In this document: one piece after another, positions 1 through 8,227 of the stretch
Position numbering within the stretch: the first letter of the stretch is position 1
Layout of the letters: every line of letters starts with the position of its first letter
Assembly (NCBI GenBank): GCA_023457435.1
Contig: JAEWLS010000044.1
Span: 1 to 30,684 of the forward strand
DNA from: Pseudomonadota bacterium
Lineage (GTDB): Bacteria; Pseudomonadota; Alphaproteobacteria; Rhizobiales; Rhizobiaceae
DNA: 30,684 nucleotides
Reading direction: 5' to 3'
The notes under the pieces: model-generated
Seen by the model: the letters and a program-made list of their open reading frames with translations, nothing else
What the model was told of the DNA's origin: nothing
The model's database searches: none
Program-made: the position numbers and the translations under genes

Positions 1-207
1 CTGCTTCCCTGCGCCGCCCACCTCACCGGCCAGTATGGCATCGACGACCTCTATGTCGGCGTGCCCGTGATGATCGGCACCGGCGGTGTCGAGCAGGTCA
101 TCGAGATCGCGCTCGACGACGAAGCCAAGGCCAACTTCCAGGTCTCGGTCGACGCGGTCAAGGAACTGCTGGTCGCCTGCAAGGGCATCGACAGCTCGCT
201 GAGCTAA
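1..207 (+). CDS. mdh: Malate dehydrogenase, C-terminal fragment
   Basis: The frame is open from base 1 to TAA at 205-207 and gives the last 68 residues of a protein whose start lies outside the window. The fragment contains LYVGVPVMIGTGGVEQVIEI followed by a short helix and a C-terminal ACKGI segment. This is the typical end of the LDH-like NAD-dependent malate dehydrogenases of alphaproteobacteria, which interconvert malate and oxaloacetate in the TCA cycle. It is not the end of SucC, which is what one would expect directly before sucD. The stop lies 19 bp before the sucD start, so the two genes are probably co-transcribed. Confidence 0.9.
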   Translation: MLPCAAHLTGQYGIDDLYVGVPVMIGTGGVEQVIEIALDDEAKANFQVSVDAVKELLVACKGIDSSLS

Positions 208-226
208 TCACTCCGGAAAGAAACCA

Positions 227-1111
227 ATGAGCATCCTCGTCAACGCGAATACCCGCGTCATCACCCAGGGCATGACCGGTGAGACCGGTACCTTCCACAC
301 CCAGCAGGCGCTCGCCTACGGCACCAAGATGGTTGGCGGCGTGACGCCCGGCAAAGGCGGCCAGACTCATATCGGCCTGCCCGTGTTCGACACCGTCGCC
401 GAGGCGGTCGAGAAGACCGGCGCCGACGCCAGCGTCATCTACGTTCCGCCGCCCTTCGCCGCGGACTCGATCCTCGAGGCGATCGACGCCGAGGTTCCGC
501 TCATCGTCACCATCACCGAGGGCATTCCGGTGCTCGACATGGTGCGCGTAAAGCGCGCGCTGGCCGGCTCCAAGTCGCGCCTGATCGGCCCCAACTGCCC
601 CGGCGTCCTGACCCCGGACGAGTGCAAGATCGGCATCATGCCGGGCAACATCTTCCGCAAGGGCAGCGTCGGAATCGTCAGCCGTTCGGGCACGCTCACC
701 TATGAGGCGGTGTTCCAGACCTCCAATGCCGGCCTCGGCCAGACCACCGCAGTCGGAATCGGCGGCGACCCGGTCAACGGCACCAACTTCATCGACGTGC
801 TCGAGCTGTTCCTCGCCGACGACGCGACCAAGTCGATCATCATGATCGGCGAGATCGGCGGCTCGGCCGAGGAAGACGCGGCGCAGTTCCTTCGCGACGA
901 GGCCAAGCGCGGCCGCAGCAAGCCGATGGCCGGGTTCATTGCAGGGCGCACCGCGCCCGCGGGCCGCACCATGGGCCACGCCGGCGCAGTCATCTCCGGC
1001 GGCAAGGGCGGCGCGGAAGACAAGATCGCGGCCATGGAGGCGGCGGGCATCCGCGTCTCGCCTTCGCCGGCGCGGCTGGGCAAGACGCTGGTCGAGGCGA
1101 TGAAGGGCTGA
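227..1111 (+). CDS. sucD: Succinyl-CoA synthetase alpha subunit
   Basis: This 294-residue protein has the usual length for the ADP-forming alpha subunit, which with SucC makes ATP (or GTP) from succinyl-CoA. The CoA-binding Rossmann domain is N-terminal (TGETGTFHTQQALAYGTKMV, about 17-36). GPNCPGV lies at 121-127. The phosphorylated histidine is in the segment GHAGAVISGGKGG, at His251. The ATG is preceded by a GGAAAG Shine-Dalgarno sequence. The enzyme needs the beta subunit, but no sucC is present between mdh and sucD or elsewhere in the window. Confidence 0.97.
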   Translation: MSILVNANTRVITQGMTGETGTFHTQQALAYGTKMVGGVTPGKGGQTHIGLPVFDTVAEAVEKTGADASVIYVPPPFAADSILEAIDAEVPLIVTITEGIPVLDMVRVKRALAGSKSRLIGPNCPGVLTPDECKIGIMPGNIFRKGSVGIVSRSGTLTYEAVFQTSNAGLGQTTAVGIGGDPVNGTNFIDVLELFLADDATKSIIMIGEIGGSAEEDAAQFLRDEAKRGRSKPMAGFIAGRTAPAGRTMGHAGAVISGGKGGAEDKIAAMEAAGIRVSPSPARLGKTLVEAMKG

Positions 1112-1173
1112 GCGCGCCGCGGAATGTCCAGGCCTGAGCCGAGGGCACGCAGTCGTTTGATCGGGAGTGAGAA

Positions 1174-1569
1174 ATGGGTCTCATCCGCACGAAGATAAGG
1201 CTGAACAATCCCAAGCGCGCCGACCTCGAATCCGTCGAGGTCGATGCGCTGGTCGATACGGGTGCGGCGCATCTCCGCATCCCGGAGCGGATCGTCGTCC
1301 AGCTCGGCCTGGAAGAGCAGGAAAAGCGCAGCGTCACCGTGGCCAACGGTGCGACGCAGGTCGTTGCCTATGTCGGCCCGGTTCGCGCCGCTTTCGGCAA
1401 TCGCAGTTGCTTCACCGGAGCCATGGTCCTCGGCAATGAAGTTCTGCTCGGCGCCATTCCGATGGAAGACATGGATCTCGTCGTCCGGCCGCTGACCCAG
1501 GAAGTCGGACCGAACCCTCTCAGCCCCAACATCCCCGCCTCCGTCGCACTCGGCGCGCGACACCACTAA
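1174..1569 (+). CDS. Retropepsin-like (clan AA) aspartic protease family protein
   Basis: The product is a 131-residue protein without signal peptide. It has the single-domain bacterial clan AA layout: a catalytic-type motif DTGA at 28-31 after hydrophobic strand residues, and a second hydrophobic block LLGAIPMEDMDLVV at 91-104, matching the LLG...(M/L)DLV segment of the family. Such proteins would act as homodimers, each chain giving one aspartate; protease activity here is inferred from the fold signature only. The start has a GGGAGTGA Shine-Dalgarno sequence. The gene sits between sucD and sucA (62-bp and 22-bp gaps) in the same direction, so it is probably part of the suc transcript. No functional link to the TCA cycle is known to me. 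Confidence 0.75.
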   Translation: MGLIRTKIRLNNPKRADLESVEVDALVDTGAAHLRIPERIVVQLGLEEQEKRSVTVANGATQVVAYVGPVRAAFGNRSCFTGAMVLGNEVLLGAIPMEDMDLVVRPLTQEVGPNPLSPNIPASVALGARHH

Positions 1570-1591
1570 GCGCCGAAAGGAATCGCACGAC

Positions 1592-4576
1592 ATGTCACGC
1601 CAAGACCAGGCCAACGACCAGTTCTCCACCACCTCGTTTCTCTACGGCGGCAACGCCGGATACATCGAGGAGCTCTACGCGGCCTATCAGGACGACCCCG
1701 CTTCGGTTGACGAAGGCTGGCGCGATTTCTTCGCAGGGCTGAACGATGCGCCCGGCGACGTCCGCAAGAACGCGCAGGGCGCCTCGTGGGAATCGAAGTC
1801 GTGGCCGCTGAAGGCCAACGGCGAACTCGTTTCCGCACTCGACGGCGACTGGGGCCAGGTCGAGAAGCACATCGACACGCGCATCAAGGGCAAGGCGGCC
1901 GCCAATGGCGCCGCCGTTTCAGACGTCGACGTCCGCCGCGCCACGCAGGATTCGGTGCGCGCGATCATGATGATCCGGGCCTTCCGCATGCGCGGCCACC
2001 TGCACGCCAACCTGGATCCGCTCGGCATGGCCGAGGCCAACGAGGACTACAACGAACTCTCGCCGGAGAACTACGGCTTCGGCCCCGAGGACCTCGACCG
2101 CCCGATCTACATCGACAACGTGCTCGGTCTCGAATTCGCGACCGTGCGCCAGATGCTCGACATCCTGAAGCGCACCTACTGCTCGACCATCGGCGTCGAG
2201 TTCATGCACATCTCCAATCCCGAGGAGAAGTCGTGGATCCAGGAGCGCATCGAGGGTCCCGACAAGGGCATCGAGTTCACCGCGAACGGCAAGAAGGCGA
2301 TCCTGTCGAAGCTGATCGAGGCCGAGGGTTTCGAGCAGTTCATCGACCTGAAGTACAAGGGCACCAAGCGCTTCGGCCTCGACGGCGGCGAATCGCTGAT
2401 TCCCGCGCTCGAGCAGATCATCAAGCGCGGCGGCTCGCTGGGTCTCAAGGAGATCGTGCTCGGCATGGCCCACCGCGGCCGCCTCAACGTGCTGACCAAC
2501 GTCATGGGCAAGCCGCACCGCGCGGTGTTCCACGAGTTCAAGGGCGGTTCCTACGCGCCTGACGACGTCGAGGGTTCCGGCGACGTGAAGTACCACCTCG
2601 GCGCTTCGTCGGACCGCGAGTTCGACAGCAACAAGGTCCACCTGTCGCTGACGGCCAACCCGTCGCACCTCGAGATCGTCAACCCGGTCGTCATGGGCAA
2701 GGCGCGCGCCAAGCAGGACCAGATCTTCGGGCGCAAGCGCGAGGAAGTCGTGCCGCAGGAAGAGCGCGCCAAGGTGCTTCCGCTGCTGATCCATGGCGAC
2801 GCCGCCTTCGCCGGCCAGGGCGTGGTCGCGGAATGCCTCGGCCTCTCCGGCCTGCGCGGCCACCGCGTCGGCGGGACGCTGCACTTCATCATCAACAACC
2901 AGATCGGCTTCACAACCAACCCGCGCTTTTCGCGCTCGTCGCCCTATCCCTCGGATATCGCAAAGATGGTCGAGGCGCCGATCTTCCACGTCAACGGCGA
3001 CGATCCGGAAGCGGTTGTCTACGCCGCCAAGGTGGCAACCGAGTACCGGATGAAGTTCCACAAGCCGGTCGTCATCGACATGTTCTGCTATCGCCGCTTC
3101 GGCCACAACGAAGGCGACGAGCCGGCATTCACGCAGCCGATCATGTACCGTAACATCCGCGCCCACGAGACGACGGTGCAGCTCTACGCCCGGCGCCTCG
3201 TGGCCGAGGGTCTCGTCAGCGACGCCGATGTCGAGGCCATGCGCGCGGAGTGGAAGGCCAAGCTCGAGATCGAGTACGAGACCGGCCAGTCCTACAAGCC
3301 CAACAAGGCCGACTGGCTGGACGGCGCGTGGTCCGGCCTTCGCACCGCCGACAATCAGGACGAGCAGCGCCGCGGCAAGACCGCAGTGCCGGTCAAGTCG
3401 CTGAAGGAGCTCGGCAAGAAGCTTTCAGAGGTGCCGAAGGACTTCGAGGTCCACAAGACCATCGGCCGCTTCCTCGAAAACCGCCGCAAGATGATCGACA
3501 CCGGCGAGGGTATCGACTGGGCGATGGGCGAGGCGCTTGCCTTCGGCTCGATCCTCATGGACGGCAACCCGATCCGCCTGTCCGGCCAGGATTCCGAGCG
3601 CGGCACCTTCTCGCAGCGCCACTCCGTGCTCTACGACCAGCGCGACGAGAACCGCTACATCCCGCTCAACAACCTCGGCCCGCAGCAGGCCTACTATGAG
3701 GTCATCAACTCGATGCTCTCGGAAGAGGCGGTGCTCGGCTTCGAGTACGGCTTCTCGCTGGCAGAGCCGCGCGCATTGACCCTGTGGGAGGCGCAGTTCG
3801 GCGATTTCGCCAACGGTGCGCAGGTGGTGTTCGACCAGTTCATCTCGTCGGGCGAACGCAAGTGGCTGCGCATGTCCGGCCTGGTGTGCCTGCTGCCGCA
3901 CGGCTATGAGGGCCAGGGTCCGGAACACTCCTCGGCCCGCCTCGAACGGTGGCTGCAGATGTGCGCCGAGGACAACATGCAGGTGGCGAACGTCACCACG
4001 CCGGCCAACTACTTCCACATCCTGCGCCGGCAGCTGAAGCGGGACTTCCGCAAGCCGCTGATCCTGATGACGCCGAAGTCGCTGCTGCGCCACAAGCGCG
4101 CCGTGTCGACGCTGGCGGAATTCTCCGGCGAGAGCTCGTTCCACCGCCTGCTGTGGGACGATGCCCAGTATCTCGGCGACCAGCCGGTCAAGCTGGTGAA
4201 GGATTCGAAGATCCGCCGCGTCGTGCTGTGCTCGGGCAAGGTCTATTACGACCTCTACGAGGAGCGCGAAAAGCGCGGCATCAACGACGTCTACTTGCTG
4301 CGCGTCGAGCAGCTCTACCCGTTCCCGGCGAAGGCGCTGATCACCGAGCTGTCGCGCTTCCGCAACGCGGAGATGGTGTGGTGCCAGGAAGAGCCGAAGA
4401 ACATGGGCGCCTGGTCATACATCGATCCGTATCTGGAGTGGGTGCTGCAGCACATCGAGGCCAAGAACCAGCGCGTGCGCTACACCGGCCGACCGGCCGC
4501 CGCCTCGCCGGCGACCGGCCTGATGTCCAAGCACATGCAGCAGCTCAACGCGCTTCTCGAAGACGCGCTGGGATAA
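1592..4576 (+). CDS. sucA: 2-oxoglutarate dehydrogenase E1 component
   Basis: This 994-residue protein is the thiamine-diphosphate E1 subunit that decarboxylates 2-oxoglutarate and succinylates the lipoyl group of SucB. The N-terminal segment (about 10-50, with FLYGGNAGYIEELYAAYQ) is the E2-binding arm typical of OdhA/SucA. Core motifs are GMAHRGRLNVL (291-301), HGDAAFAGQG (401-410) and NNQIGFTTNP (435-444), followed by a RRFGHNEGDEPAFTQP segment, all hallmarks of the ThDP-binding domain. A transketolase-type pyrimidine domain and C-terminal domain follow. Length matches rhizobial homologs. AAAGGAA lies upstream of the ATG. Confidence 0.98.
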   Translation: MSRQDQANDQFSTTSFLYGGNAGYIEELYAAYQDDPASVDEGWRDFFAGLNDAPGDVRKNAQGASWESKSWPLKANGELVSALDGDWGQVEKHIDTRIKGKAAANGAAVSDVDVRRATQDSVRAIMMIRAFRMRGHLHANLDPLGMAEANEDYNELSPENYGFGPEDLDRPIYIDNVLGLEFATVRQMLDILKRTYCSTIGVEFMHISNPEEKSWIQERIEGPDKGIEFTANGKKAILSKLIEAEGFEQFIDLKYKGTKRFGLDGGESLIPALEQIIKRGGSLGLKEIVLGMAHRGRLNVLTNVMGKPHRAVFHEFKGGSYAPDDVEGSGDVKYHLGASSDREFDSNKVHLSLTANPSHLEIVNPVVMGKARAKQDQIFGRKREEVVPQEERAKVLPLLIHGDAAFAGQGVVAECLGLSGLRGHRVGGTLHFIINNQIGFTTNPRFSRSSPYPSDIAKMVEAPIFHVNGDDPEAVVYAAKVATEYRMKFHKPVVIDMFCYRRFGHNEGDEPAFTQPIMYRNIRAHETTVQLYARRLVAEGLVSDADVEAMRAEWKAKLEIEYETGQSYKPNKADWLDGAWSGLRTADNQDEQRRGKTAVPVKSLKELGKKLSEVPKDFEVHKTIGRFLENRRKMIDTGEGIDWAMGEALAFGSILMDGNPIRLSGQDSERGTFSQRHSVLYDQRDENRYIPLNNLGPQQAYYEVINSMLSEEAVLGFEYGFSLAEPRALTLWEAQFGDFANGAQVVFDQFISSGERKWLRMSGLVCLLPHGYEGQGPEHSSARLERWLQMCAEDNMQVANVTTPANYFHILRRQLKRDFRKPLILMTPKSLLRHKRAVSTLAEFSGESSFHRLLWDDAQYLGDQPVKLVKDSKIRRVVLCSGKVYYDLYEEREKRGINDVYLLRVEQLYPFPAKALITELSRFRNAEMVWCQEEPKNMGAWSYIDPYLEWVLQHIEAKNQRVRYTGRPAAASPATGLMSKHMQQLNALLEDALG

Positions 4577-4585
4577 ATAGGACTA

Positions 4586-4891
4586 GTGGCCGTGGCCTTT
4601 TTCCATATCCGGTGGATCGCGCCACGGCCCGACTATCCCCAAAACGCGCGGGAAGTGATGCAGGCCATAGAGAAACACTTCCTCTACTGGCGATCGCTGG
4701 GAGATGATGCGCGAGCGATAGCGGTGATACCCGTTGTCGATCAGCTCGAACCCTCCAACATGGCGCTGGTCGAGGTTGCTGACCACGACGACGCGGACAC
4801 GTTGGCAATGTCGGACCCTTTGATATCGGCATGCATCGGCTTCGAATACAACGTATCCAGCATCCCTTCGATCATCCTCAGACAGAACTGA
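4586..4891 (+). CDS. YCII-like small protein
   Basis: The gene starts with GTG nine bases after the sucA stop, with AGGA five bases upstream of the start codon. The 101-residue product begins FFHIRWIAPRPDYPQN, contains HFLYWRSLGDD, and ends with GFEYNVSSIPSIIL. This order (strand, RPDFP-like turn, H-x-x-YW helix, acidic A(L/M)..DP segment, C-terminal strand) resembles YCII-related proteins, small ferredoxin-like fold dimers of mostly unknown chemistry. The match is from memory of family patterns and is fairly divergent. Codon use (ATA, AAT, AGA) is less GC-biased than in sucA and sucB, which suggests a later insertion into the operon. Confidence 0.6.
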   Translation: MAVAFFHIRWIAPRPDYPQNAREVMQAIEKHFLYWRSLGDDARAIAVIPVVDQLEPSNMALVEVADHDDADTLAMSDPLISACIGFEYNVSSIPSIILRQN

Positions 4892-4925
4892 GCAAGCGGC
4901 AAGAATACGAGGCAGGACCAAGACA

Positions 4926-6194
4926 ATGGCCACCGAAATCCGCGTTCCCACACTCGGCGAATCCGTCTCCGAGGCAACCATCGGCAAGTGGTTCAAGAAG
5001 GCGGGCGACAGCGTCGCCGCCGACGAGACCTTGCTGGAGCTGGAGACCGACAAGGTCACGCTCGAGGTCCCCGCTCCGGCGGGCGGCACCCTGTCCGAGA
5101 TCATCGCCAAGGAAGGCGATACGGTCGAGGTCGGCGCGGTGCTCGGCCTGATCGGCGAAGGCGGCGCCAAGCCGGCTGCCGCGCCGAAGACCAAGCCGGA
5201 AGCGGTCGCTCAAGCCGCCGGAAACGGCGCCGCCAGCACGACGAAGGAAGCTGCCGCCAAGACCGCTGCGACGGCCGGCGACGGCGGGCCGATCGAGCCG
5301 CGCAAGGCTCCCCCCGCCCCCGCCGCGGCCAAGATGCTCGCCGAGAACAACCTCTCCGCCGATCAGGTCTCCGGCTCGGGCAAGCGCGGCCAGGTGCTGA
5401 AGGGCGACGTTCTCGACGCCCTGTCGAAGGGCGCCGCGTCGCAGCCGGCCGAGACCCCGCAGATCGCCCGTCCTGCTTCCGCGCCGGACGACGCCTCGCG
5501 CGAGGAGCGCGTGAAGATGACCCGCCTGCGCCAGACCATCGCGCGGCGGCTGAAGGACGCCCAGGCGACGGCGGCCATGCTCACCACCTTCAACGAGGTG
5601 GACATGAAGCCGGTGATGGACCTGCGCAACAAGTACAAGGAGCTGTTCGAGAAGAAGCATGGCGTGAAGCTCGGCTTCATGGGCTTCTTCACCAAGGCGG
5701 TGACGCATGCGCTGCAGGAGATCCCGGCTGTGAACGCCGAGATCGACGGCACGGACATCATTTACAAGCACTTCGCCCACATCGGCGTCGCCGTCGGCAC
5801 CGACAAGGGCCTCGTGGTGCCGGTCGTGCGCGATGCCGATCGCATGACCATCGCCGAAATCGAGAAGGAAATCGGCCGTCTCGGGCTCGCGGCGCGGGAT
5901 GGCAAGCTGTCGATGGCGGACATGCAGGGCGGCACGTTCACGATCTCGAACGGCGGCGTCTACGGTTCGCTGATGTCGACGCCGATCCTCAATGTGCCGC
6001 AATCCGGCATCCTCGGCATGCACAAGATCCAGGAGCGCCCGGTCGTCGTCGGCGGCCAGGTCGTGGTGCGGCCGATGATGTATCTCGCGCTCAGCTACGA
6101 CCACCGGATCGTCGACGGCAAGGAAGCGGTGACCTTCCTGGTGCGGGTGAAGGAGACGCTCGAGGATCCCGAAAGGCTCGTTCTGGACCTCTGA
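4926..6194 (+). CDS. sucB: 2-oxoglutarate dehydrogenase E2 (dihydrolipoyl succinyltransferase)
   Basis: The 422-residue E2 subunit forms the core of the 2-oxoglutarate dehydrogenase complex and transfers succinyl groups to CoA. A single lipoyl domain (1-78) carries the lipoylated Lys43 in ETDKVTLEV. An Ala/Pro/Lys-rich linker (about 80-128) leads to a peripheral-subunit-binding domain (about 131-165, PAAAKMLAENNLSADQVSGS), which docks E1/E3. A catalytic acyltransferase domain follows, ending with SYDHRIVDGKEA, where His393 and Asp397 are the catalytic pair. AGGCAGGA precedes the ATG. Its partner lpd is not next to it, unlike in many relatives. Confidence 0.98.
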   Translation: MATEIRVPTLGESVSEATIGKWFKKAGDSVAADETLLELETDKVTLEVPAPAGGTLSEIIAKEGDTVEVGAVLGLIGEGGAKPAAAPKTKPEAVAQAAGNGAASTTKEAAAKTAATAGDGGPIEPRKAPPAPAAAKMLAENNLSADQVSGSGKRGQVLKGDVLDALSKGAASQPAETPQIARPASAPDDASREERVKMTRLRQTIARRLKDAQATAAMLTTFNEVDMKPVMDLRNKYKELFEKKHGVKLGFMGFFTKAVTHALQEIPAVNAEIDGTDIIYKHFAHIGVAVGTDKGLVVPVVRDADRMTIAEIEKEIGRLGLAARDGKLSMADMQGGTFTISNGGVYGSLMSTPILNVPQSGILGMHKIQERPVVVGGQVVVRPMMYLALSYDHRIVDGKEAVTFLVRVKETLEDPERLVLDL

Positions 6195-6214
6195 TCGCGT
6201 AGGGACGGGCTCCG

Positions 6215-6946
6215 ATGCGTCCGTCCCGATGGCTCGTCGCAATTCTCGCTCTCGTCGTGGCGGCGGGCGCGACTTACCTAATGCTGCGCAAACCCGCGTG
6301 GGACATCGCTTCGGCAAGCAATAACCTCGCCGTCCCCGGGCTGGCCGACGCGGAGCTTTCGCGGCGCGGCATCAACCGCCTCGAGATGGGGAGCGTGACG
6401 CTGCCCACTGGCCGCATCGTAGCGGCCGATCCCCTCGCACAGCCCGACCGTCGTTCCTTCGTGCGTACGGTTGCGCCGGGGCGTTACCCGGTAACGCTGT
6501 TTATCGCTGAAGAGCGGGTTGTCATGGCCATGCTGCGTTTGTCGGACGCACCGATTGCGCGCTGGGAGCTGGCTCTGGTGCCGGGCCAGTCGACCAGCCG
6601 TCTGGAACCAGGAACCTTCTTTGGCTATCCCGTCGATACCGGGCTCGGCAGCTTCATGGACGCCGCCGCGTTTGCCGCGGTCCAAAGGCGTGAGGCGGCG
6701 ATCCGCAAGGAGCTGGGTCCACAAGCCAATTACTACGACGACGTGCTGCATGCAGAGCTTTCCGACGGCCGGCTGCATCTGCTGCACCGGCCGATGCCTG
6801 ACACCGAAGTCGACATCGCCATCTTCGGAAGCGGCTGGGGTGACGGCTCCTATCCGTCGATCTGGGGCCTGTCGGACAAAGATGTGCCCGTGGCACTTGT
6901 CACAGATTTCCATGTGCTGGACGATGGCAAGGTCCCGGATCGGTGA
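6215..6946 (+). CDS. DUF4241 domain protein with N-terminal membrane anchor
   Basis: This 243-residue protein begins with a hydrophobic helix (about 5-24) that may be a signal anchor or uncleaved signal peptide. The rest shows the DUF4241 pattern: a TLPTGRIVAADPL segment, PGRYPVTLFIA, RLSDAPIARWELAL, GYPVDTGLGSFMD, then GSGWGDGSYPSIWG and a VALVTDFHVLD end. The family's function is unknown. The gene starts 20 bp after sucB with only a weak GGGACGGG ribosome-binding site, and the next gene starts just after its stop, so it probably belongs to the extended suc transcript. Confidence 0.75.
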   Translation: MRPSRWLVAILALVVAAGATYLMLRKPAWDIASASNNLAVPGLADAELSRRGINRLEMGSVTLPTGRIVAADPLAQPDRRSFVRTVAPGRYPVTLFIAEERVVMAMLRLSDAPIARWELALVPGQSTSRLEPGTFFGYPVDTGLGSFMDAAAFAAVQRREAAIRKELGPQANYYDDVLHAELSDGRLHLLHRPMPDTEVDIAIFGSGWGDGSYPSIWGLSDKDVPVALVTDFHVLDDGKVPDR

Positions 6947-6953
6947 GGATGTC

Positions 6954-7748
6954 ATGGACGCAGTGAGACGACATTGGCGTGCAGGATCTGCCGCCGTCGG
7001 CATGTTGCTGTCGTTGGCCACCCAGAGTGCATATGCCCAGCAGCCCGGGTTCAGCTTCATCGACCTGCCCATCGCCATGACCGCCTATGTCGAGGCGGCG
7101 ATAGACATGCGCGCCGCCTACGAAACCTGCGCGCCTGCCGAAAAGCGCCCCGGCGAGTGGAAGGCCGGCTCTGACCTGCTGATCGCCTCGCTCAAGGGCG
7201 CCGGTCTCGATGCCGCCGTCGCCGCGGCACTCGACGTGCGGCTCTCCGCCCCCGTGGTGCCGTTTGCGGGCGACTGCGCGGGCGAGCAGATCATGCTTTA
7301 TTCCGGGGTGCCGGCCGGCGGGAGCTGGCCCGATTATCACCGCGACGTGCTTGGCAAGAACGGCATCAAGATCGTCGAGCCCGGCGTCAACGACGCCCGG
7401 CTGGAAGCGGTCCGCGCGGTGGTCGAGGACACCCTTCCAAAGCAGAAGCGCATGCTGGTCTGCATTTCGCTGTTCGACCCGCAGAACTTCCTTGCCGCCT
7501 ATACGGACTGGAACAAGCTCGTGGCGAAGGCCGCACAGGCGCTCATCGCCGAGGGCATCGGCCAGGACACATATGGCGCCTTCCTGGACGGCGCGCAGTC
7601 GCGGCTGCTCTACGCAATTCCGGCCGACCGCAAGGCGGCTGCAGGAGACTGCATGGCGAACCAGGACTGGATGGATCGCTTCGCCACCTTCGCATGGTAC
7701 ACCTTCGCGTCCGATGTCGAAGCGGCGCTGAAGGGCACGAAGCCGTGA
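6954..7748 (+). CDS. Exported protein of unknown function (264 aa)
   Basis: I do not recognise this family. I chose the ATG at 6954 because GAGG lies five bases upstream and a clear signal peptide follows: basic MDAVRRHWR, a hydrophobic core, and a cleavage-like AYA site near residue 28. The frame is open further upstream inside the DUF4241 gene, but that part is only a shadow. The mature part has few Cys (about four) and a motif-poor alpha/beta composition (LYSGVPAGGSWPDYHRDVLG; WMDRFATFAWYTFASDVEAA). It starts eight bases after the preceding stop and overlaps the next gene by four bases, implying translational coupling in a row of small envelope genes. Confidence 0.7.
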   Translation: MDAVRRHWRAGSAAVGMLLSLATQSAYAQQPGFSFIDLPIAMTAYVEAAIDMRAAYETCAPAEKRPGEWKAGSDLLIASLKGAGLDAAVAAALDVRLSAPVVPFAGDCAGEQIMLYSGVPAGGSWPDYHRDVLGKNGIKIVEPGVNDARLEAVRAVVEDTLPKQKRMLVCISLFDPQNFLAAYTDWNKLVAKAAQALIAEGIGQDTYGAFLDGAQSRLLYAIPADRKAAAGDCMANQDWMDRFATFAWYTFASDVEAALKGTKP

Positions 7749-8224
7749 GGGCGCTGGTTGCGGCTCTCGCCGTCGCCACGAGCGTGCCGGCGCATGCCGC
7801 CTGCACGATGGAGCGCGCCGTCTATCGCGATCGCGACCTGGTTGCCGAACTCGCCTTCGCCCCGGTCGGCGGGCAAGCGGTGAGCAACAGCTTCACGCTT
7901 GCCGTGCGCGACGGCCCCGCGATGCAGGGCCATGTCCTTTGGGCGGACGATCCGGCACGGCCCTACGGACAATTGATGTCCGACTGCCCGGAAGGCGACG
8001 TGACCGGCGAGGAGCTTGCCGATTGCACGCTGTGGCAGGGCGTCGTCTACGCCATCGGCGGCGATGGCGTGCTCGGCCTGATCCCCGGCGAGGGCAAGGA
8101 AGCGCCCGAGCGGCTGCTGCTCGCCGACCTCGCCTACCAGATGCGGTGGTCTGCGGCCTACGCGAAATCGAACATGAAGACGCTGCCGTGGGACGAGTTC
8201 CGGCTGAGCGGCTGCCAGGAGTAG
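7745..8224 (+). CDS. Small exported cysteine-containing protein, unknown function
   Basis: The best start is the GTG at 7745, which overlaps the previous gene's TGA in a GTGA arrangement. It gives a compact signal peptide (RALVAALAVATSVPAHA, cleavage after about residue 18); a start at an ATG further in would lose it. The 159-residue product has four cysteines in the mature part (ACTM, SDCPEG, ADCTLW, SGCQE), compatible with two disulfides in the periplasm. No family is recognised. The stop lies three bases before the MAPEG gene, so the unit is tightly coupled. Confidence 0.7.
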   Translation: MRALVAALAVATSVPAHAACTMERAVYRDRDLVAELAFAPVGGQAVSNSFTLAVRDGPAMQGHVLWADDPARPYGQLMSDCPEGDVTGEELADCTLWQGVVYAIGGDGVLGLIPGEGKEAPERLLLADLAYQMRWSAAYAKSNMKTLPWDEFRLSGCQE

Positions 8225-8227
8225 ACG

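Noticed and set aside
1919..3166. Long open frame on the minus strand across sucA
   Set aside because: It lies fully antisense to a conserved enzyme and its translation is a low-complexity Asp/Val/Arg/Ala mix, as expected of a shadow frame in GC-rich DNA. The same applies to antisense frames over sucB, serA, serC, glmM, Hsp70, ftsH and purA.
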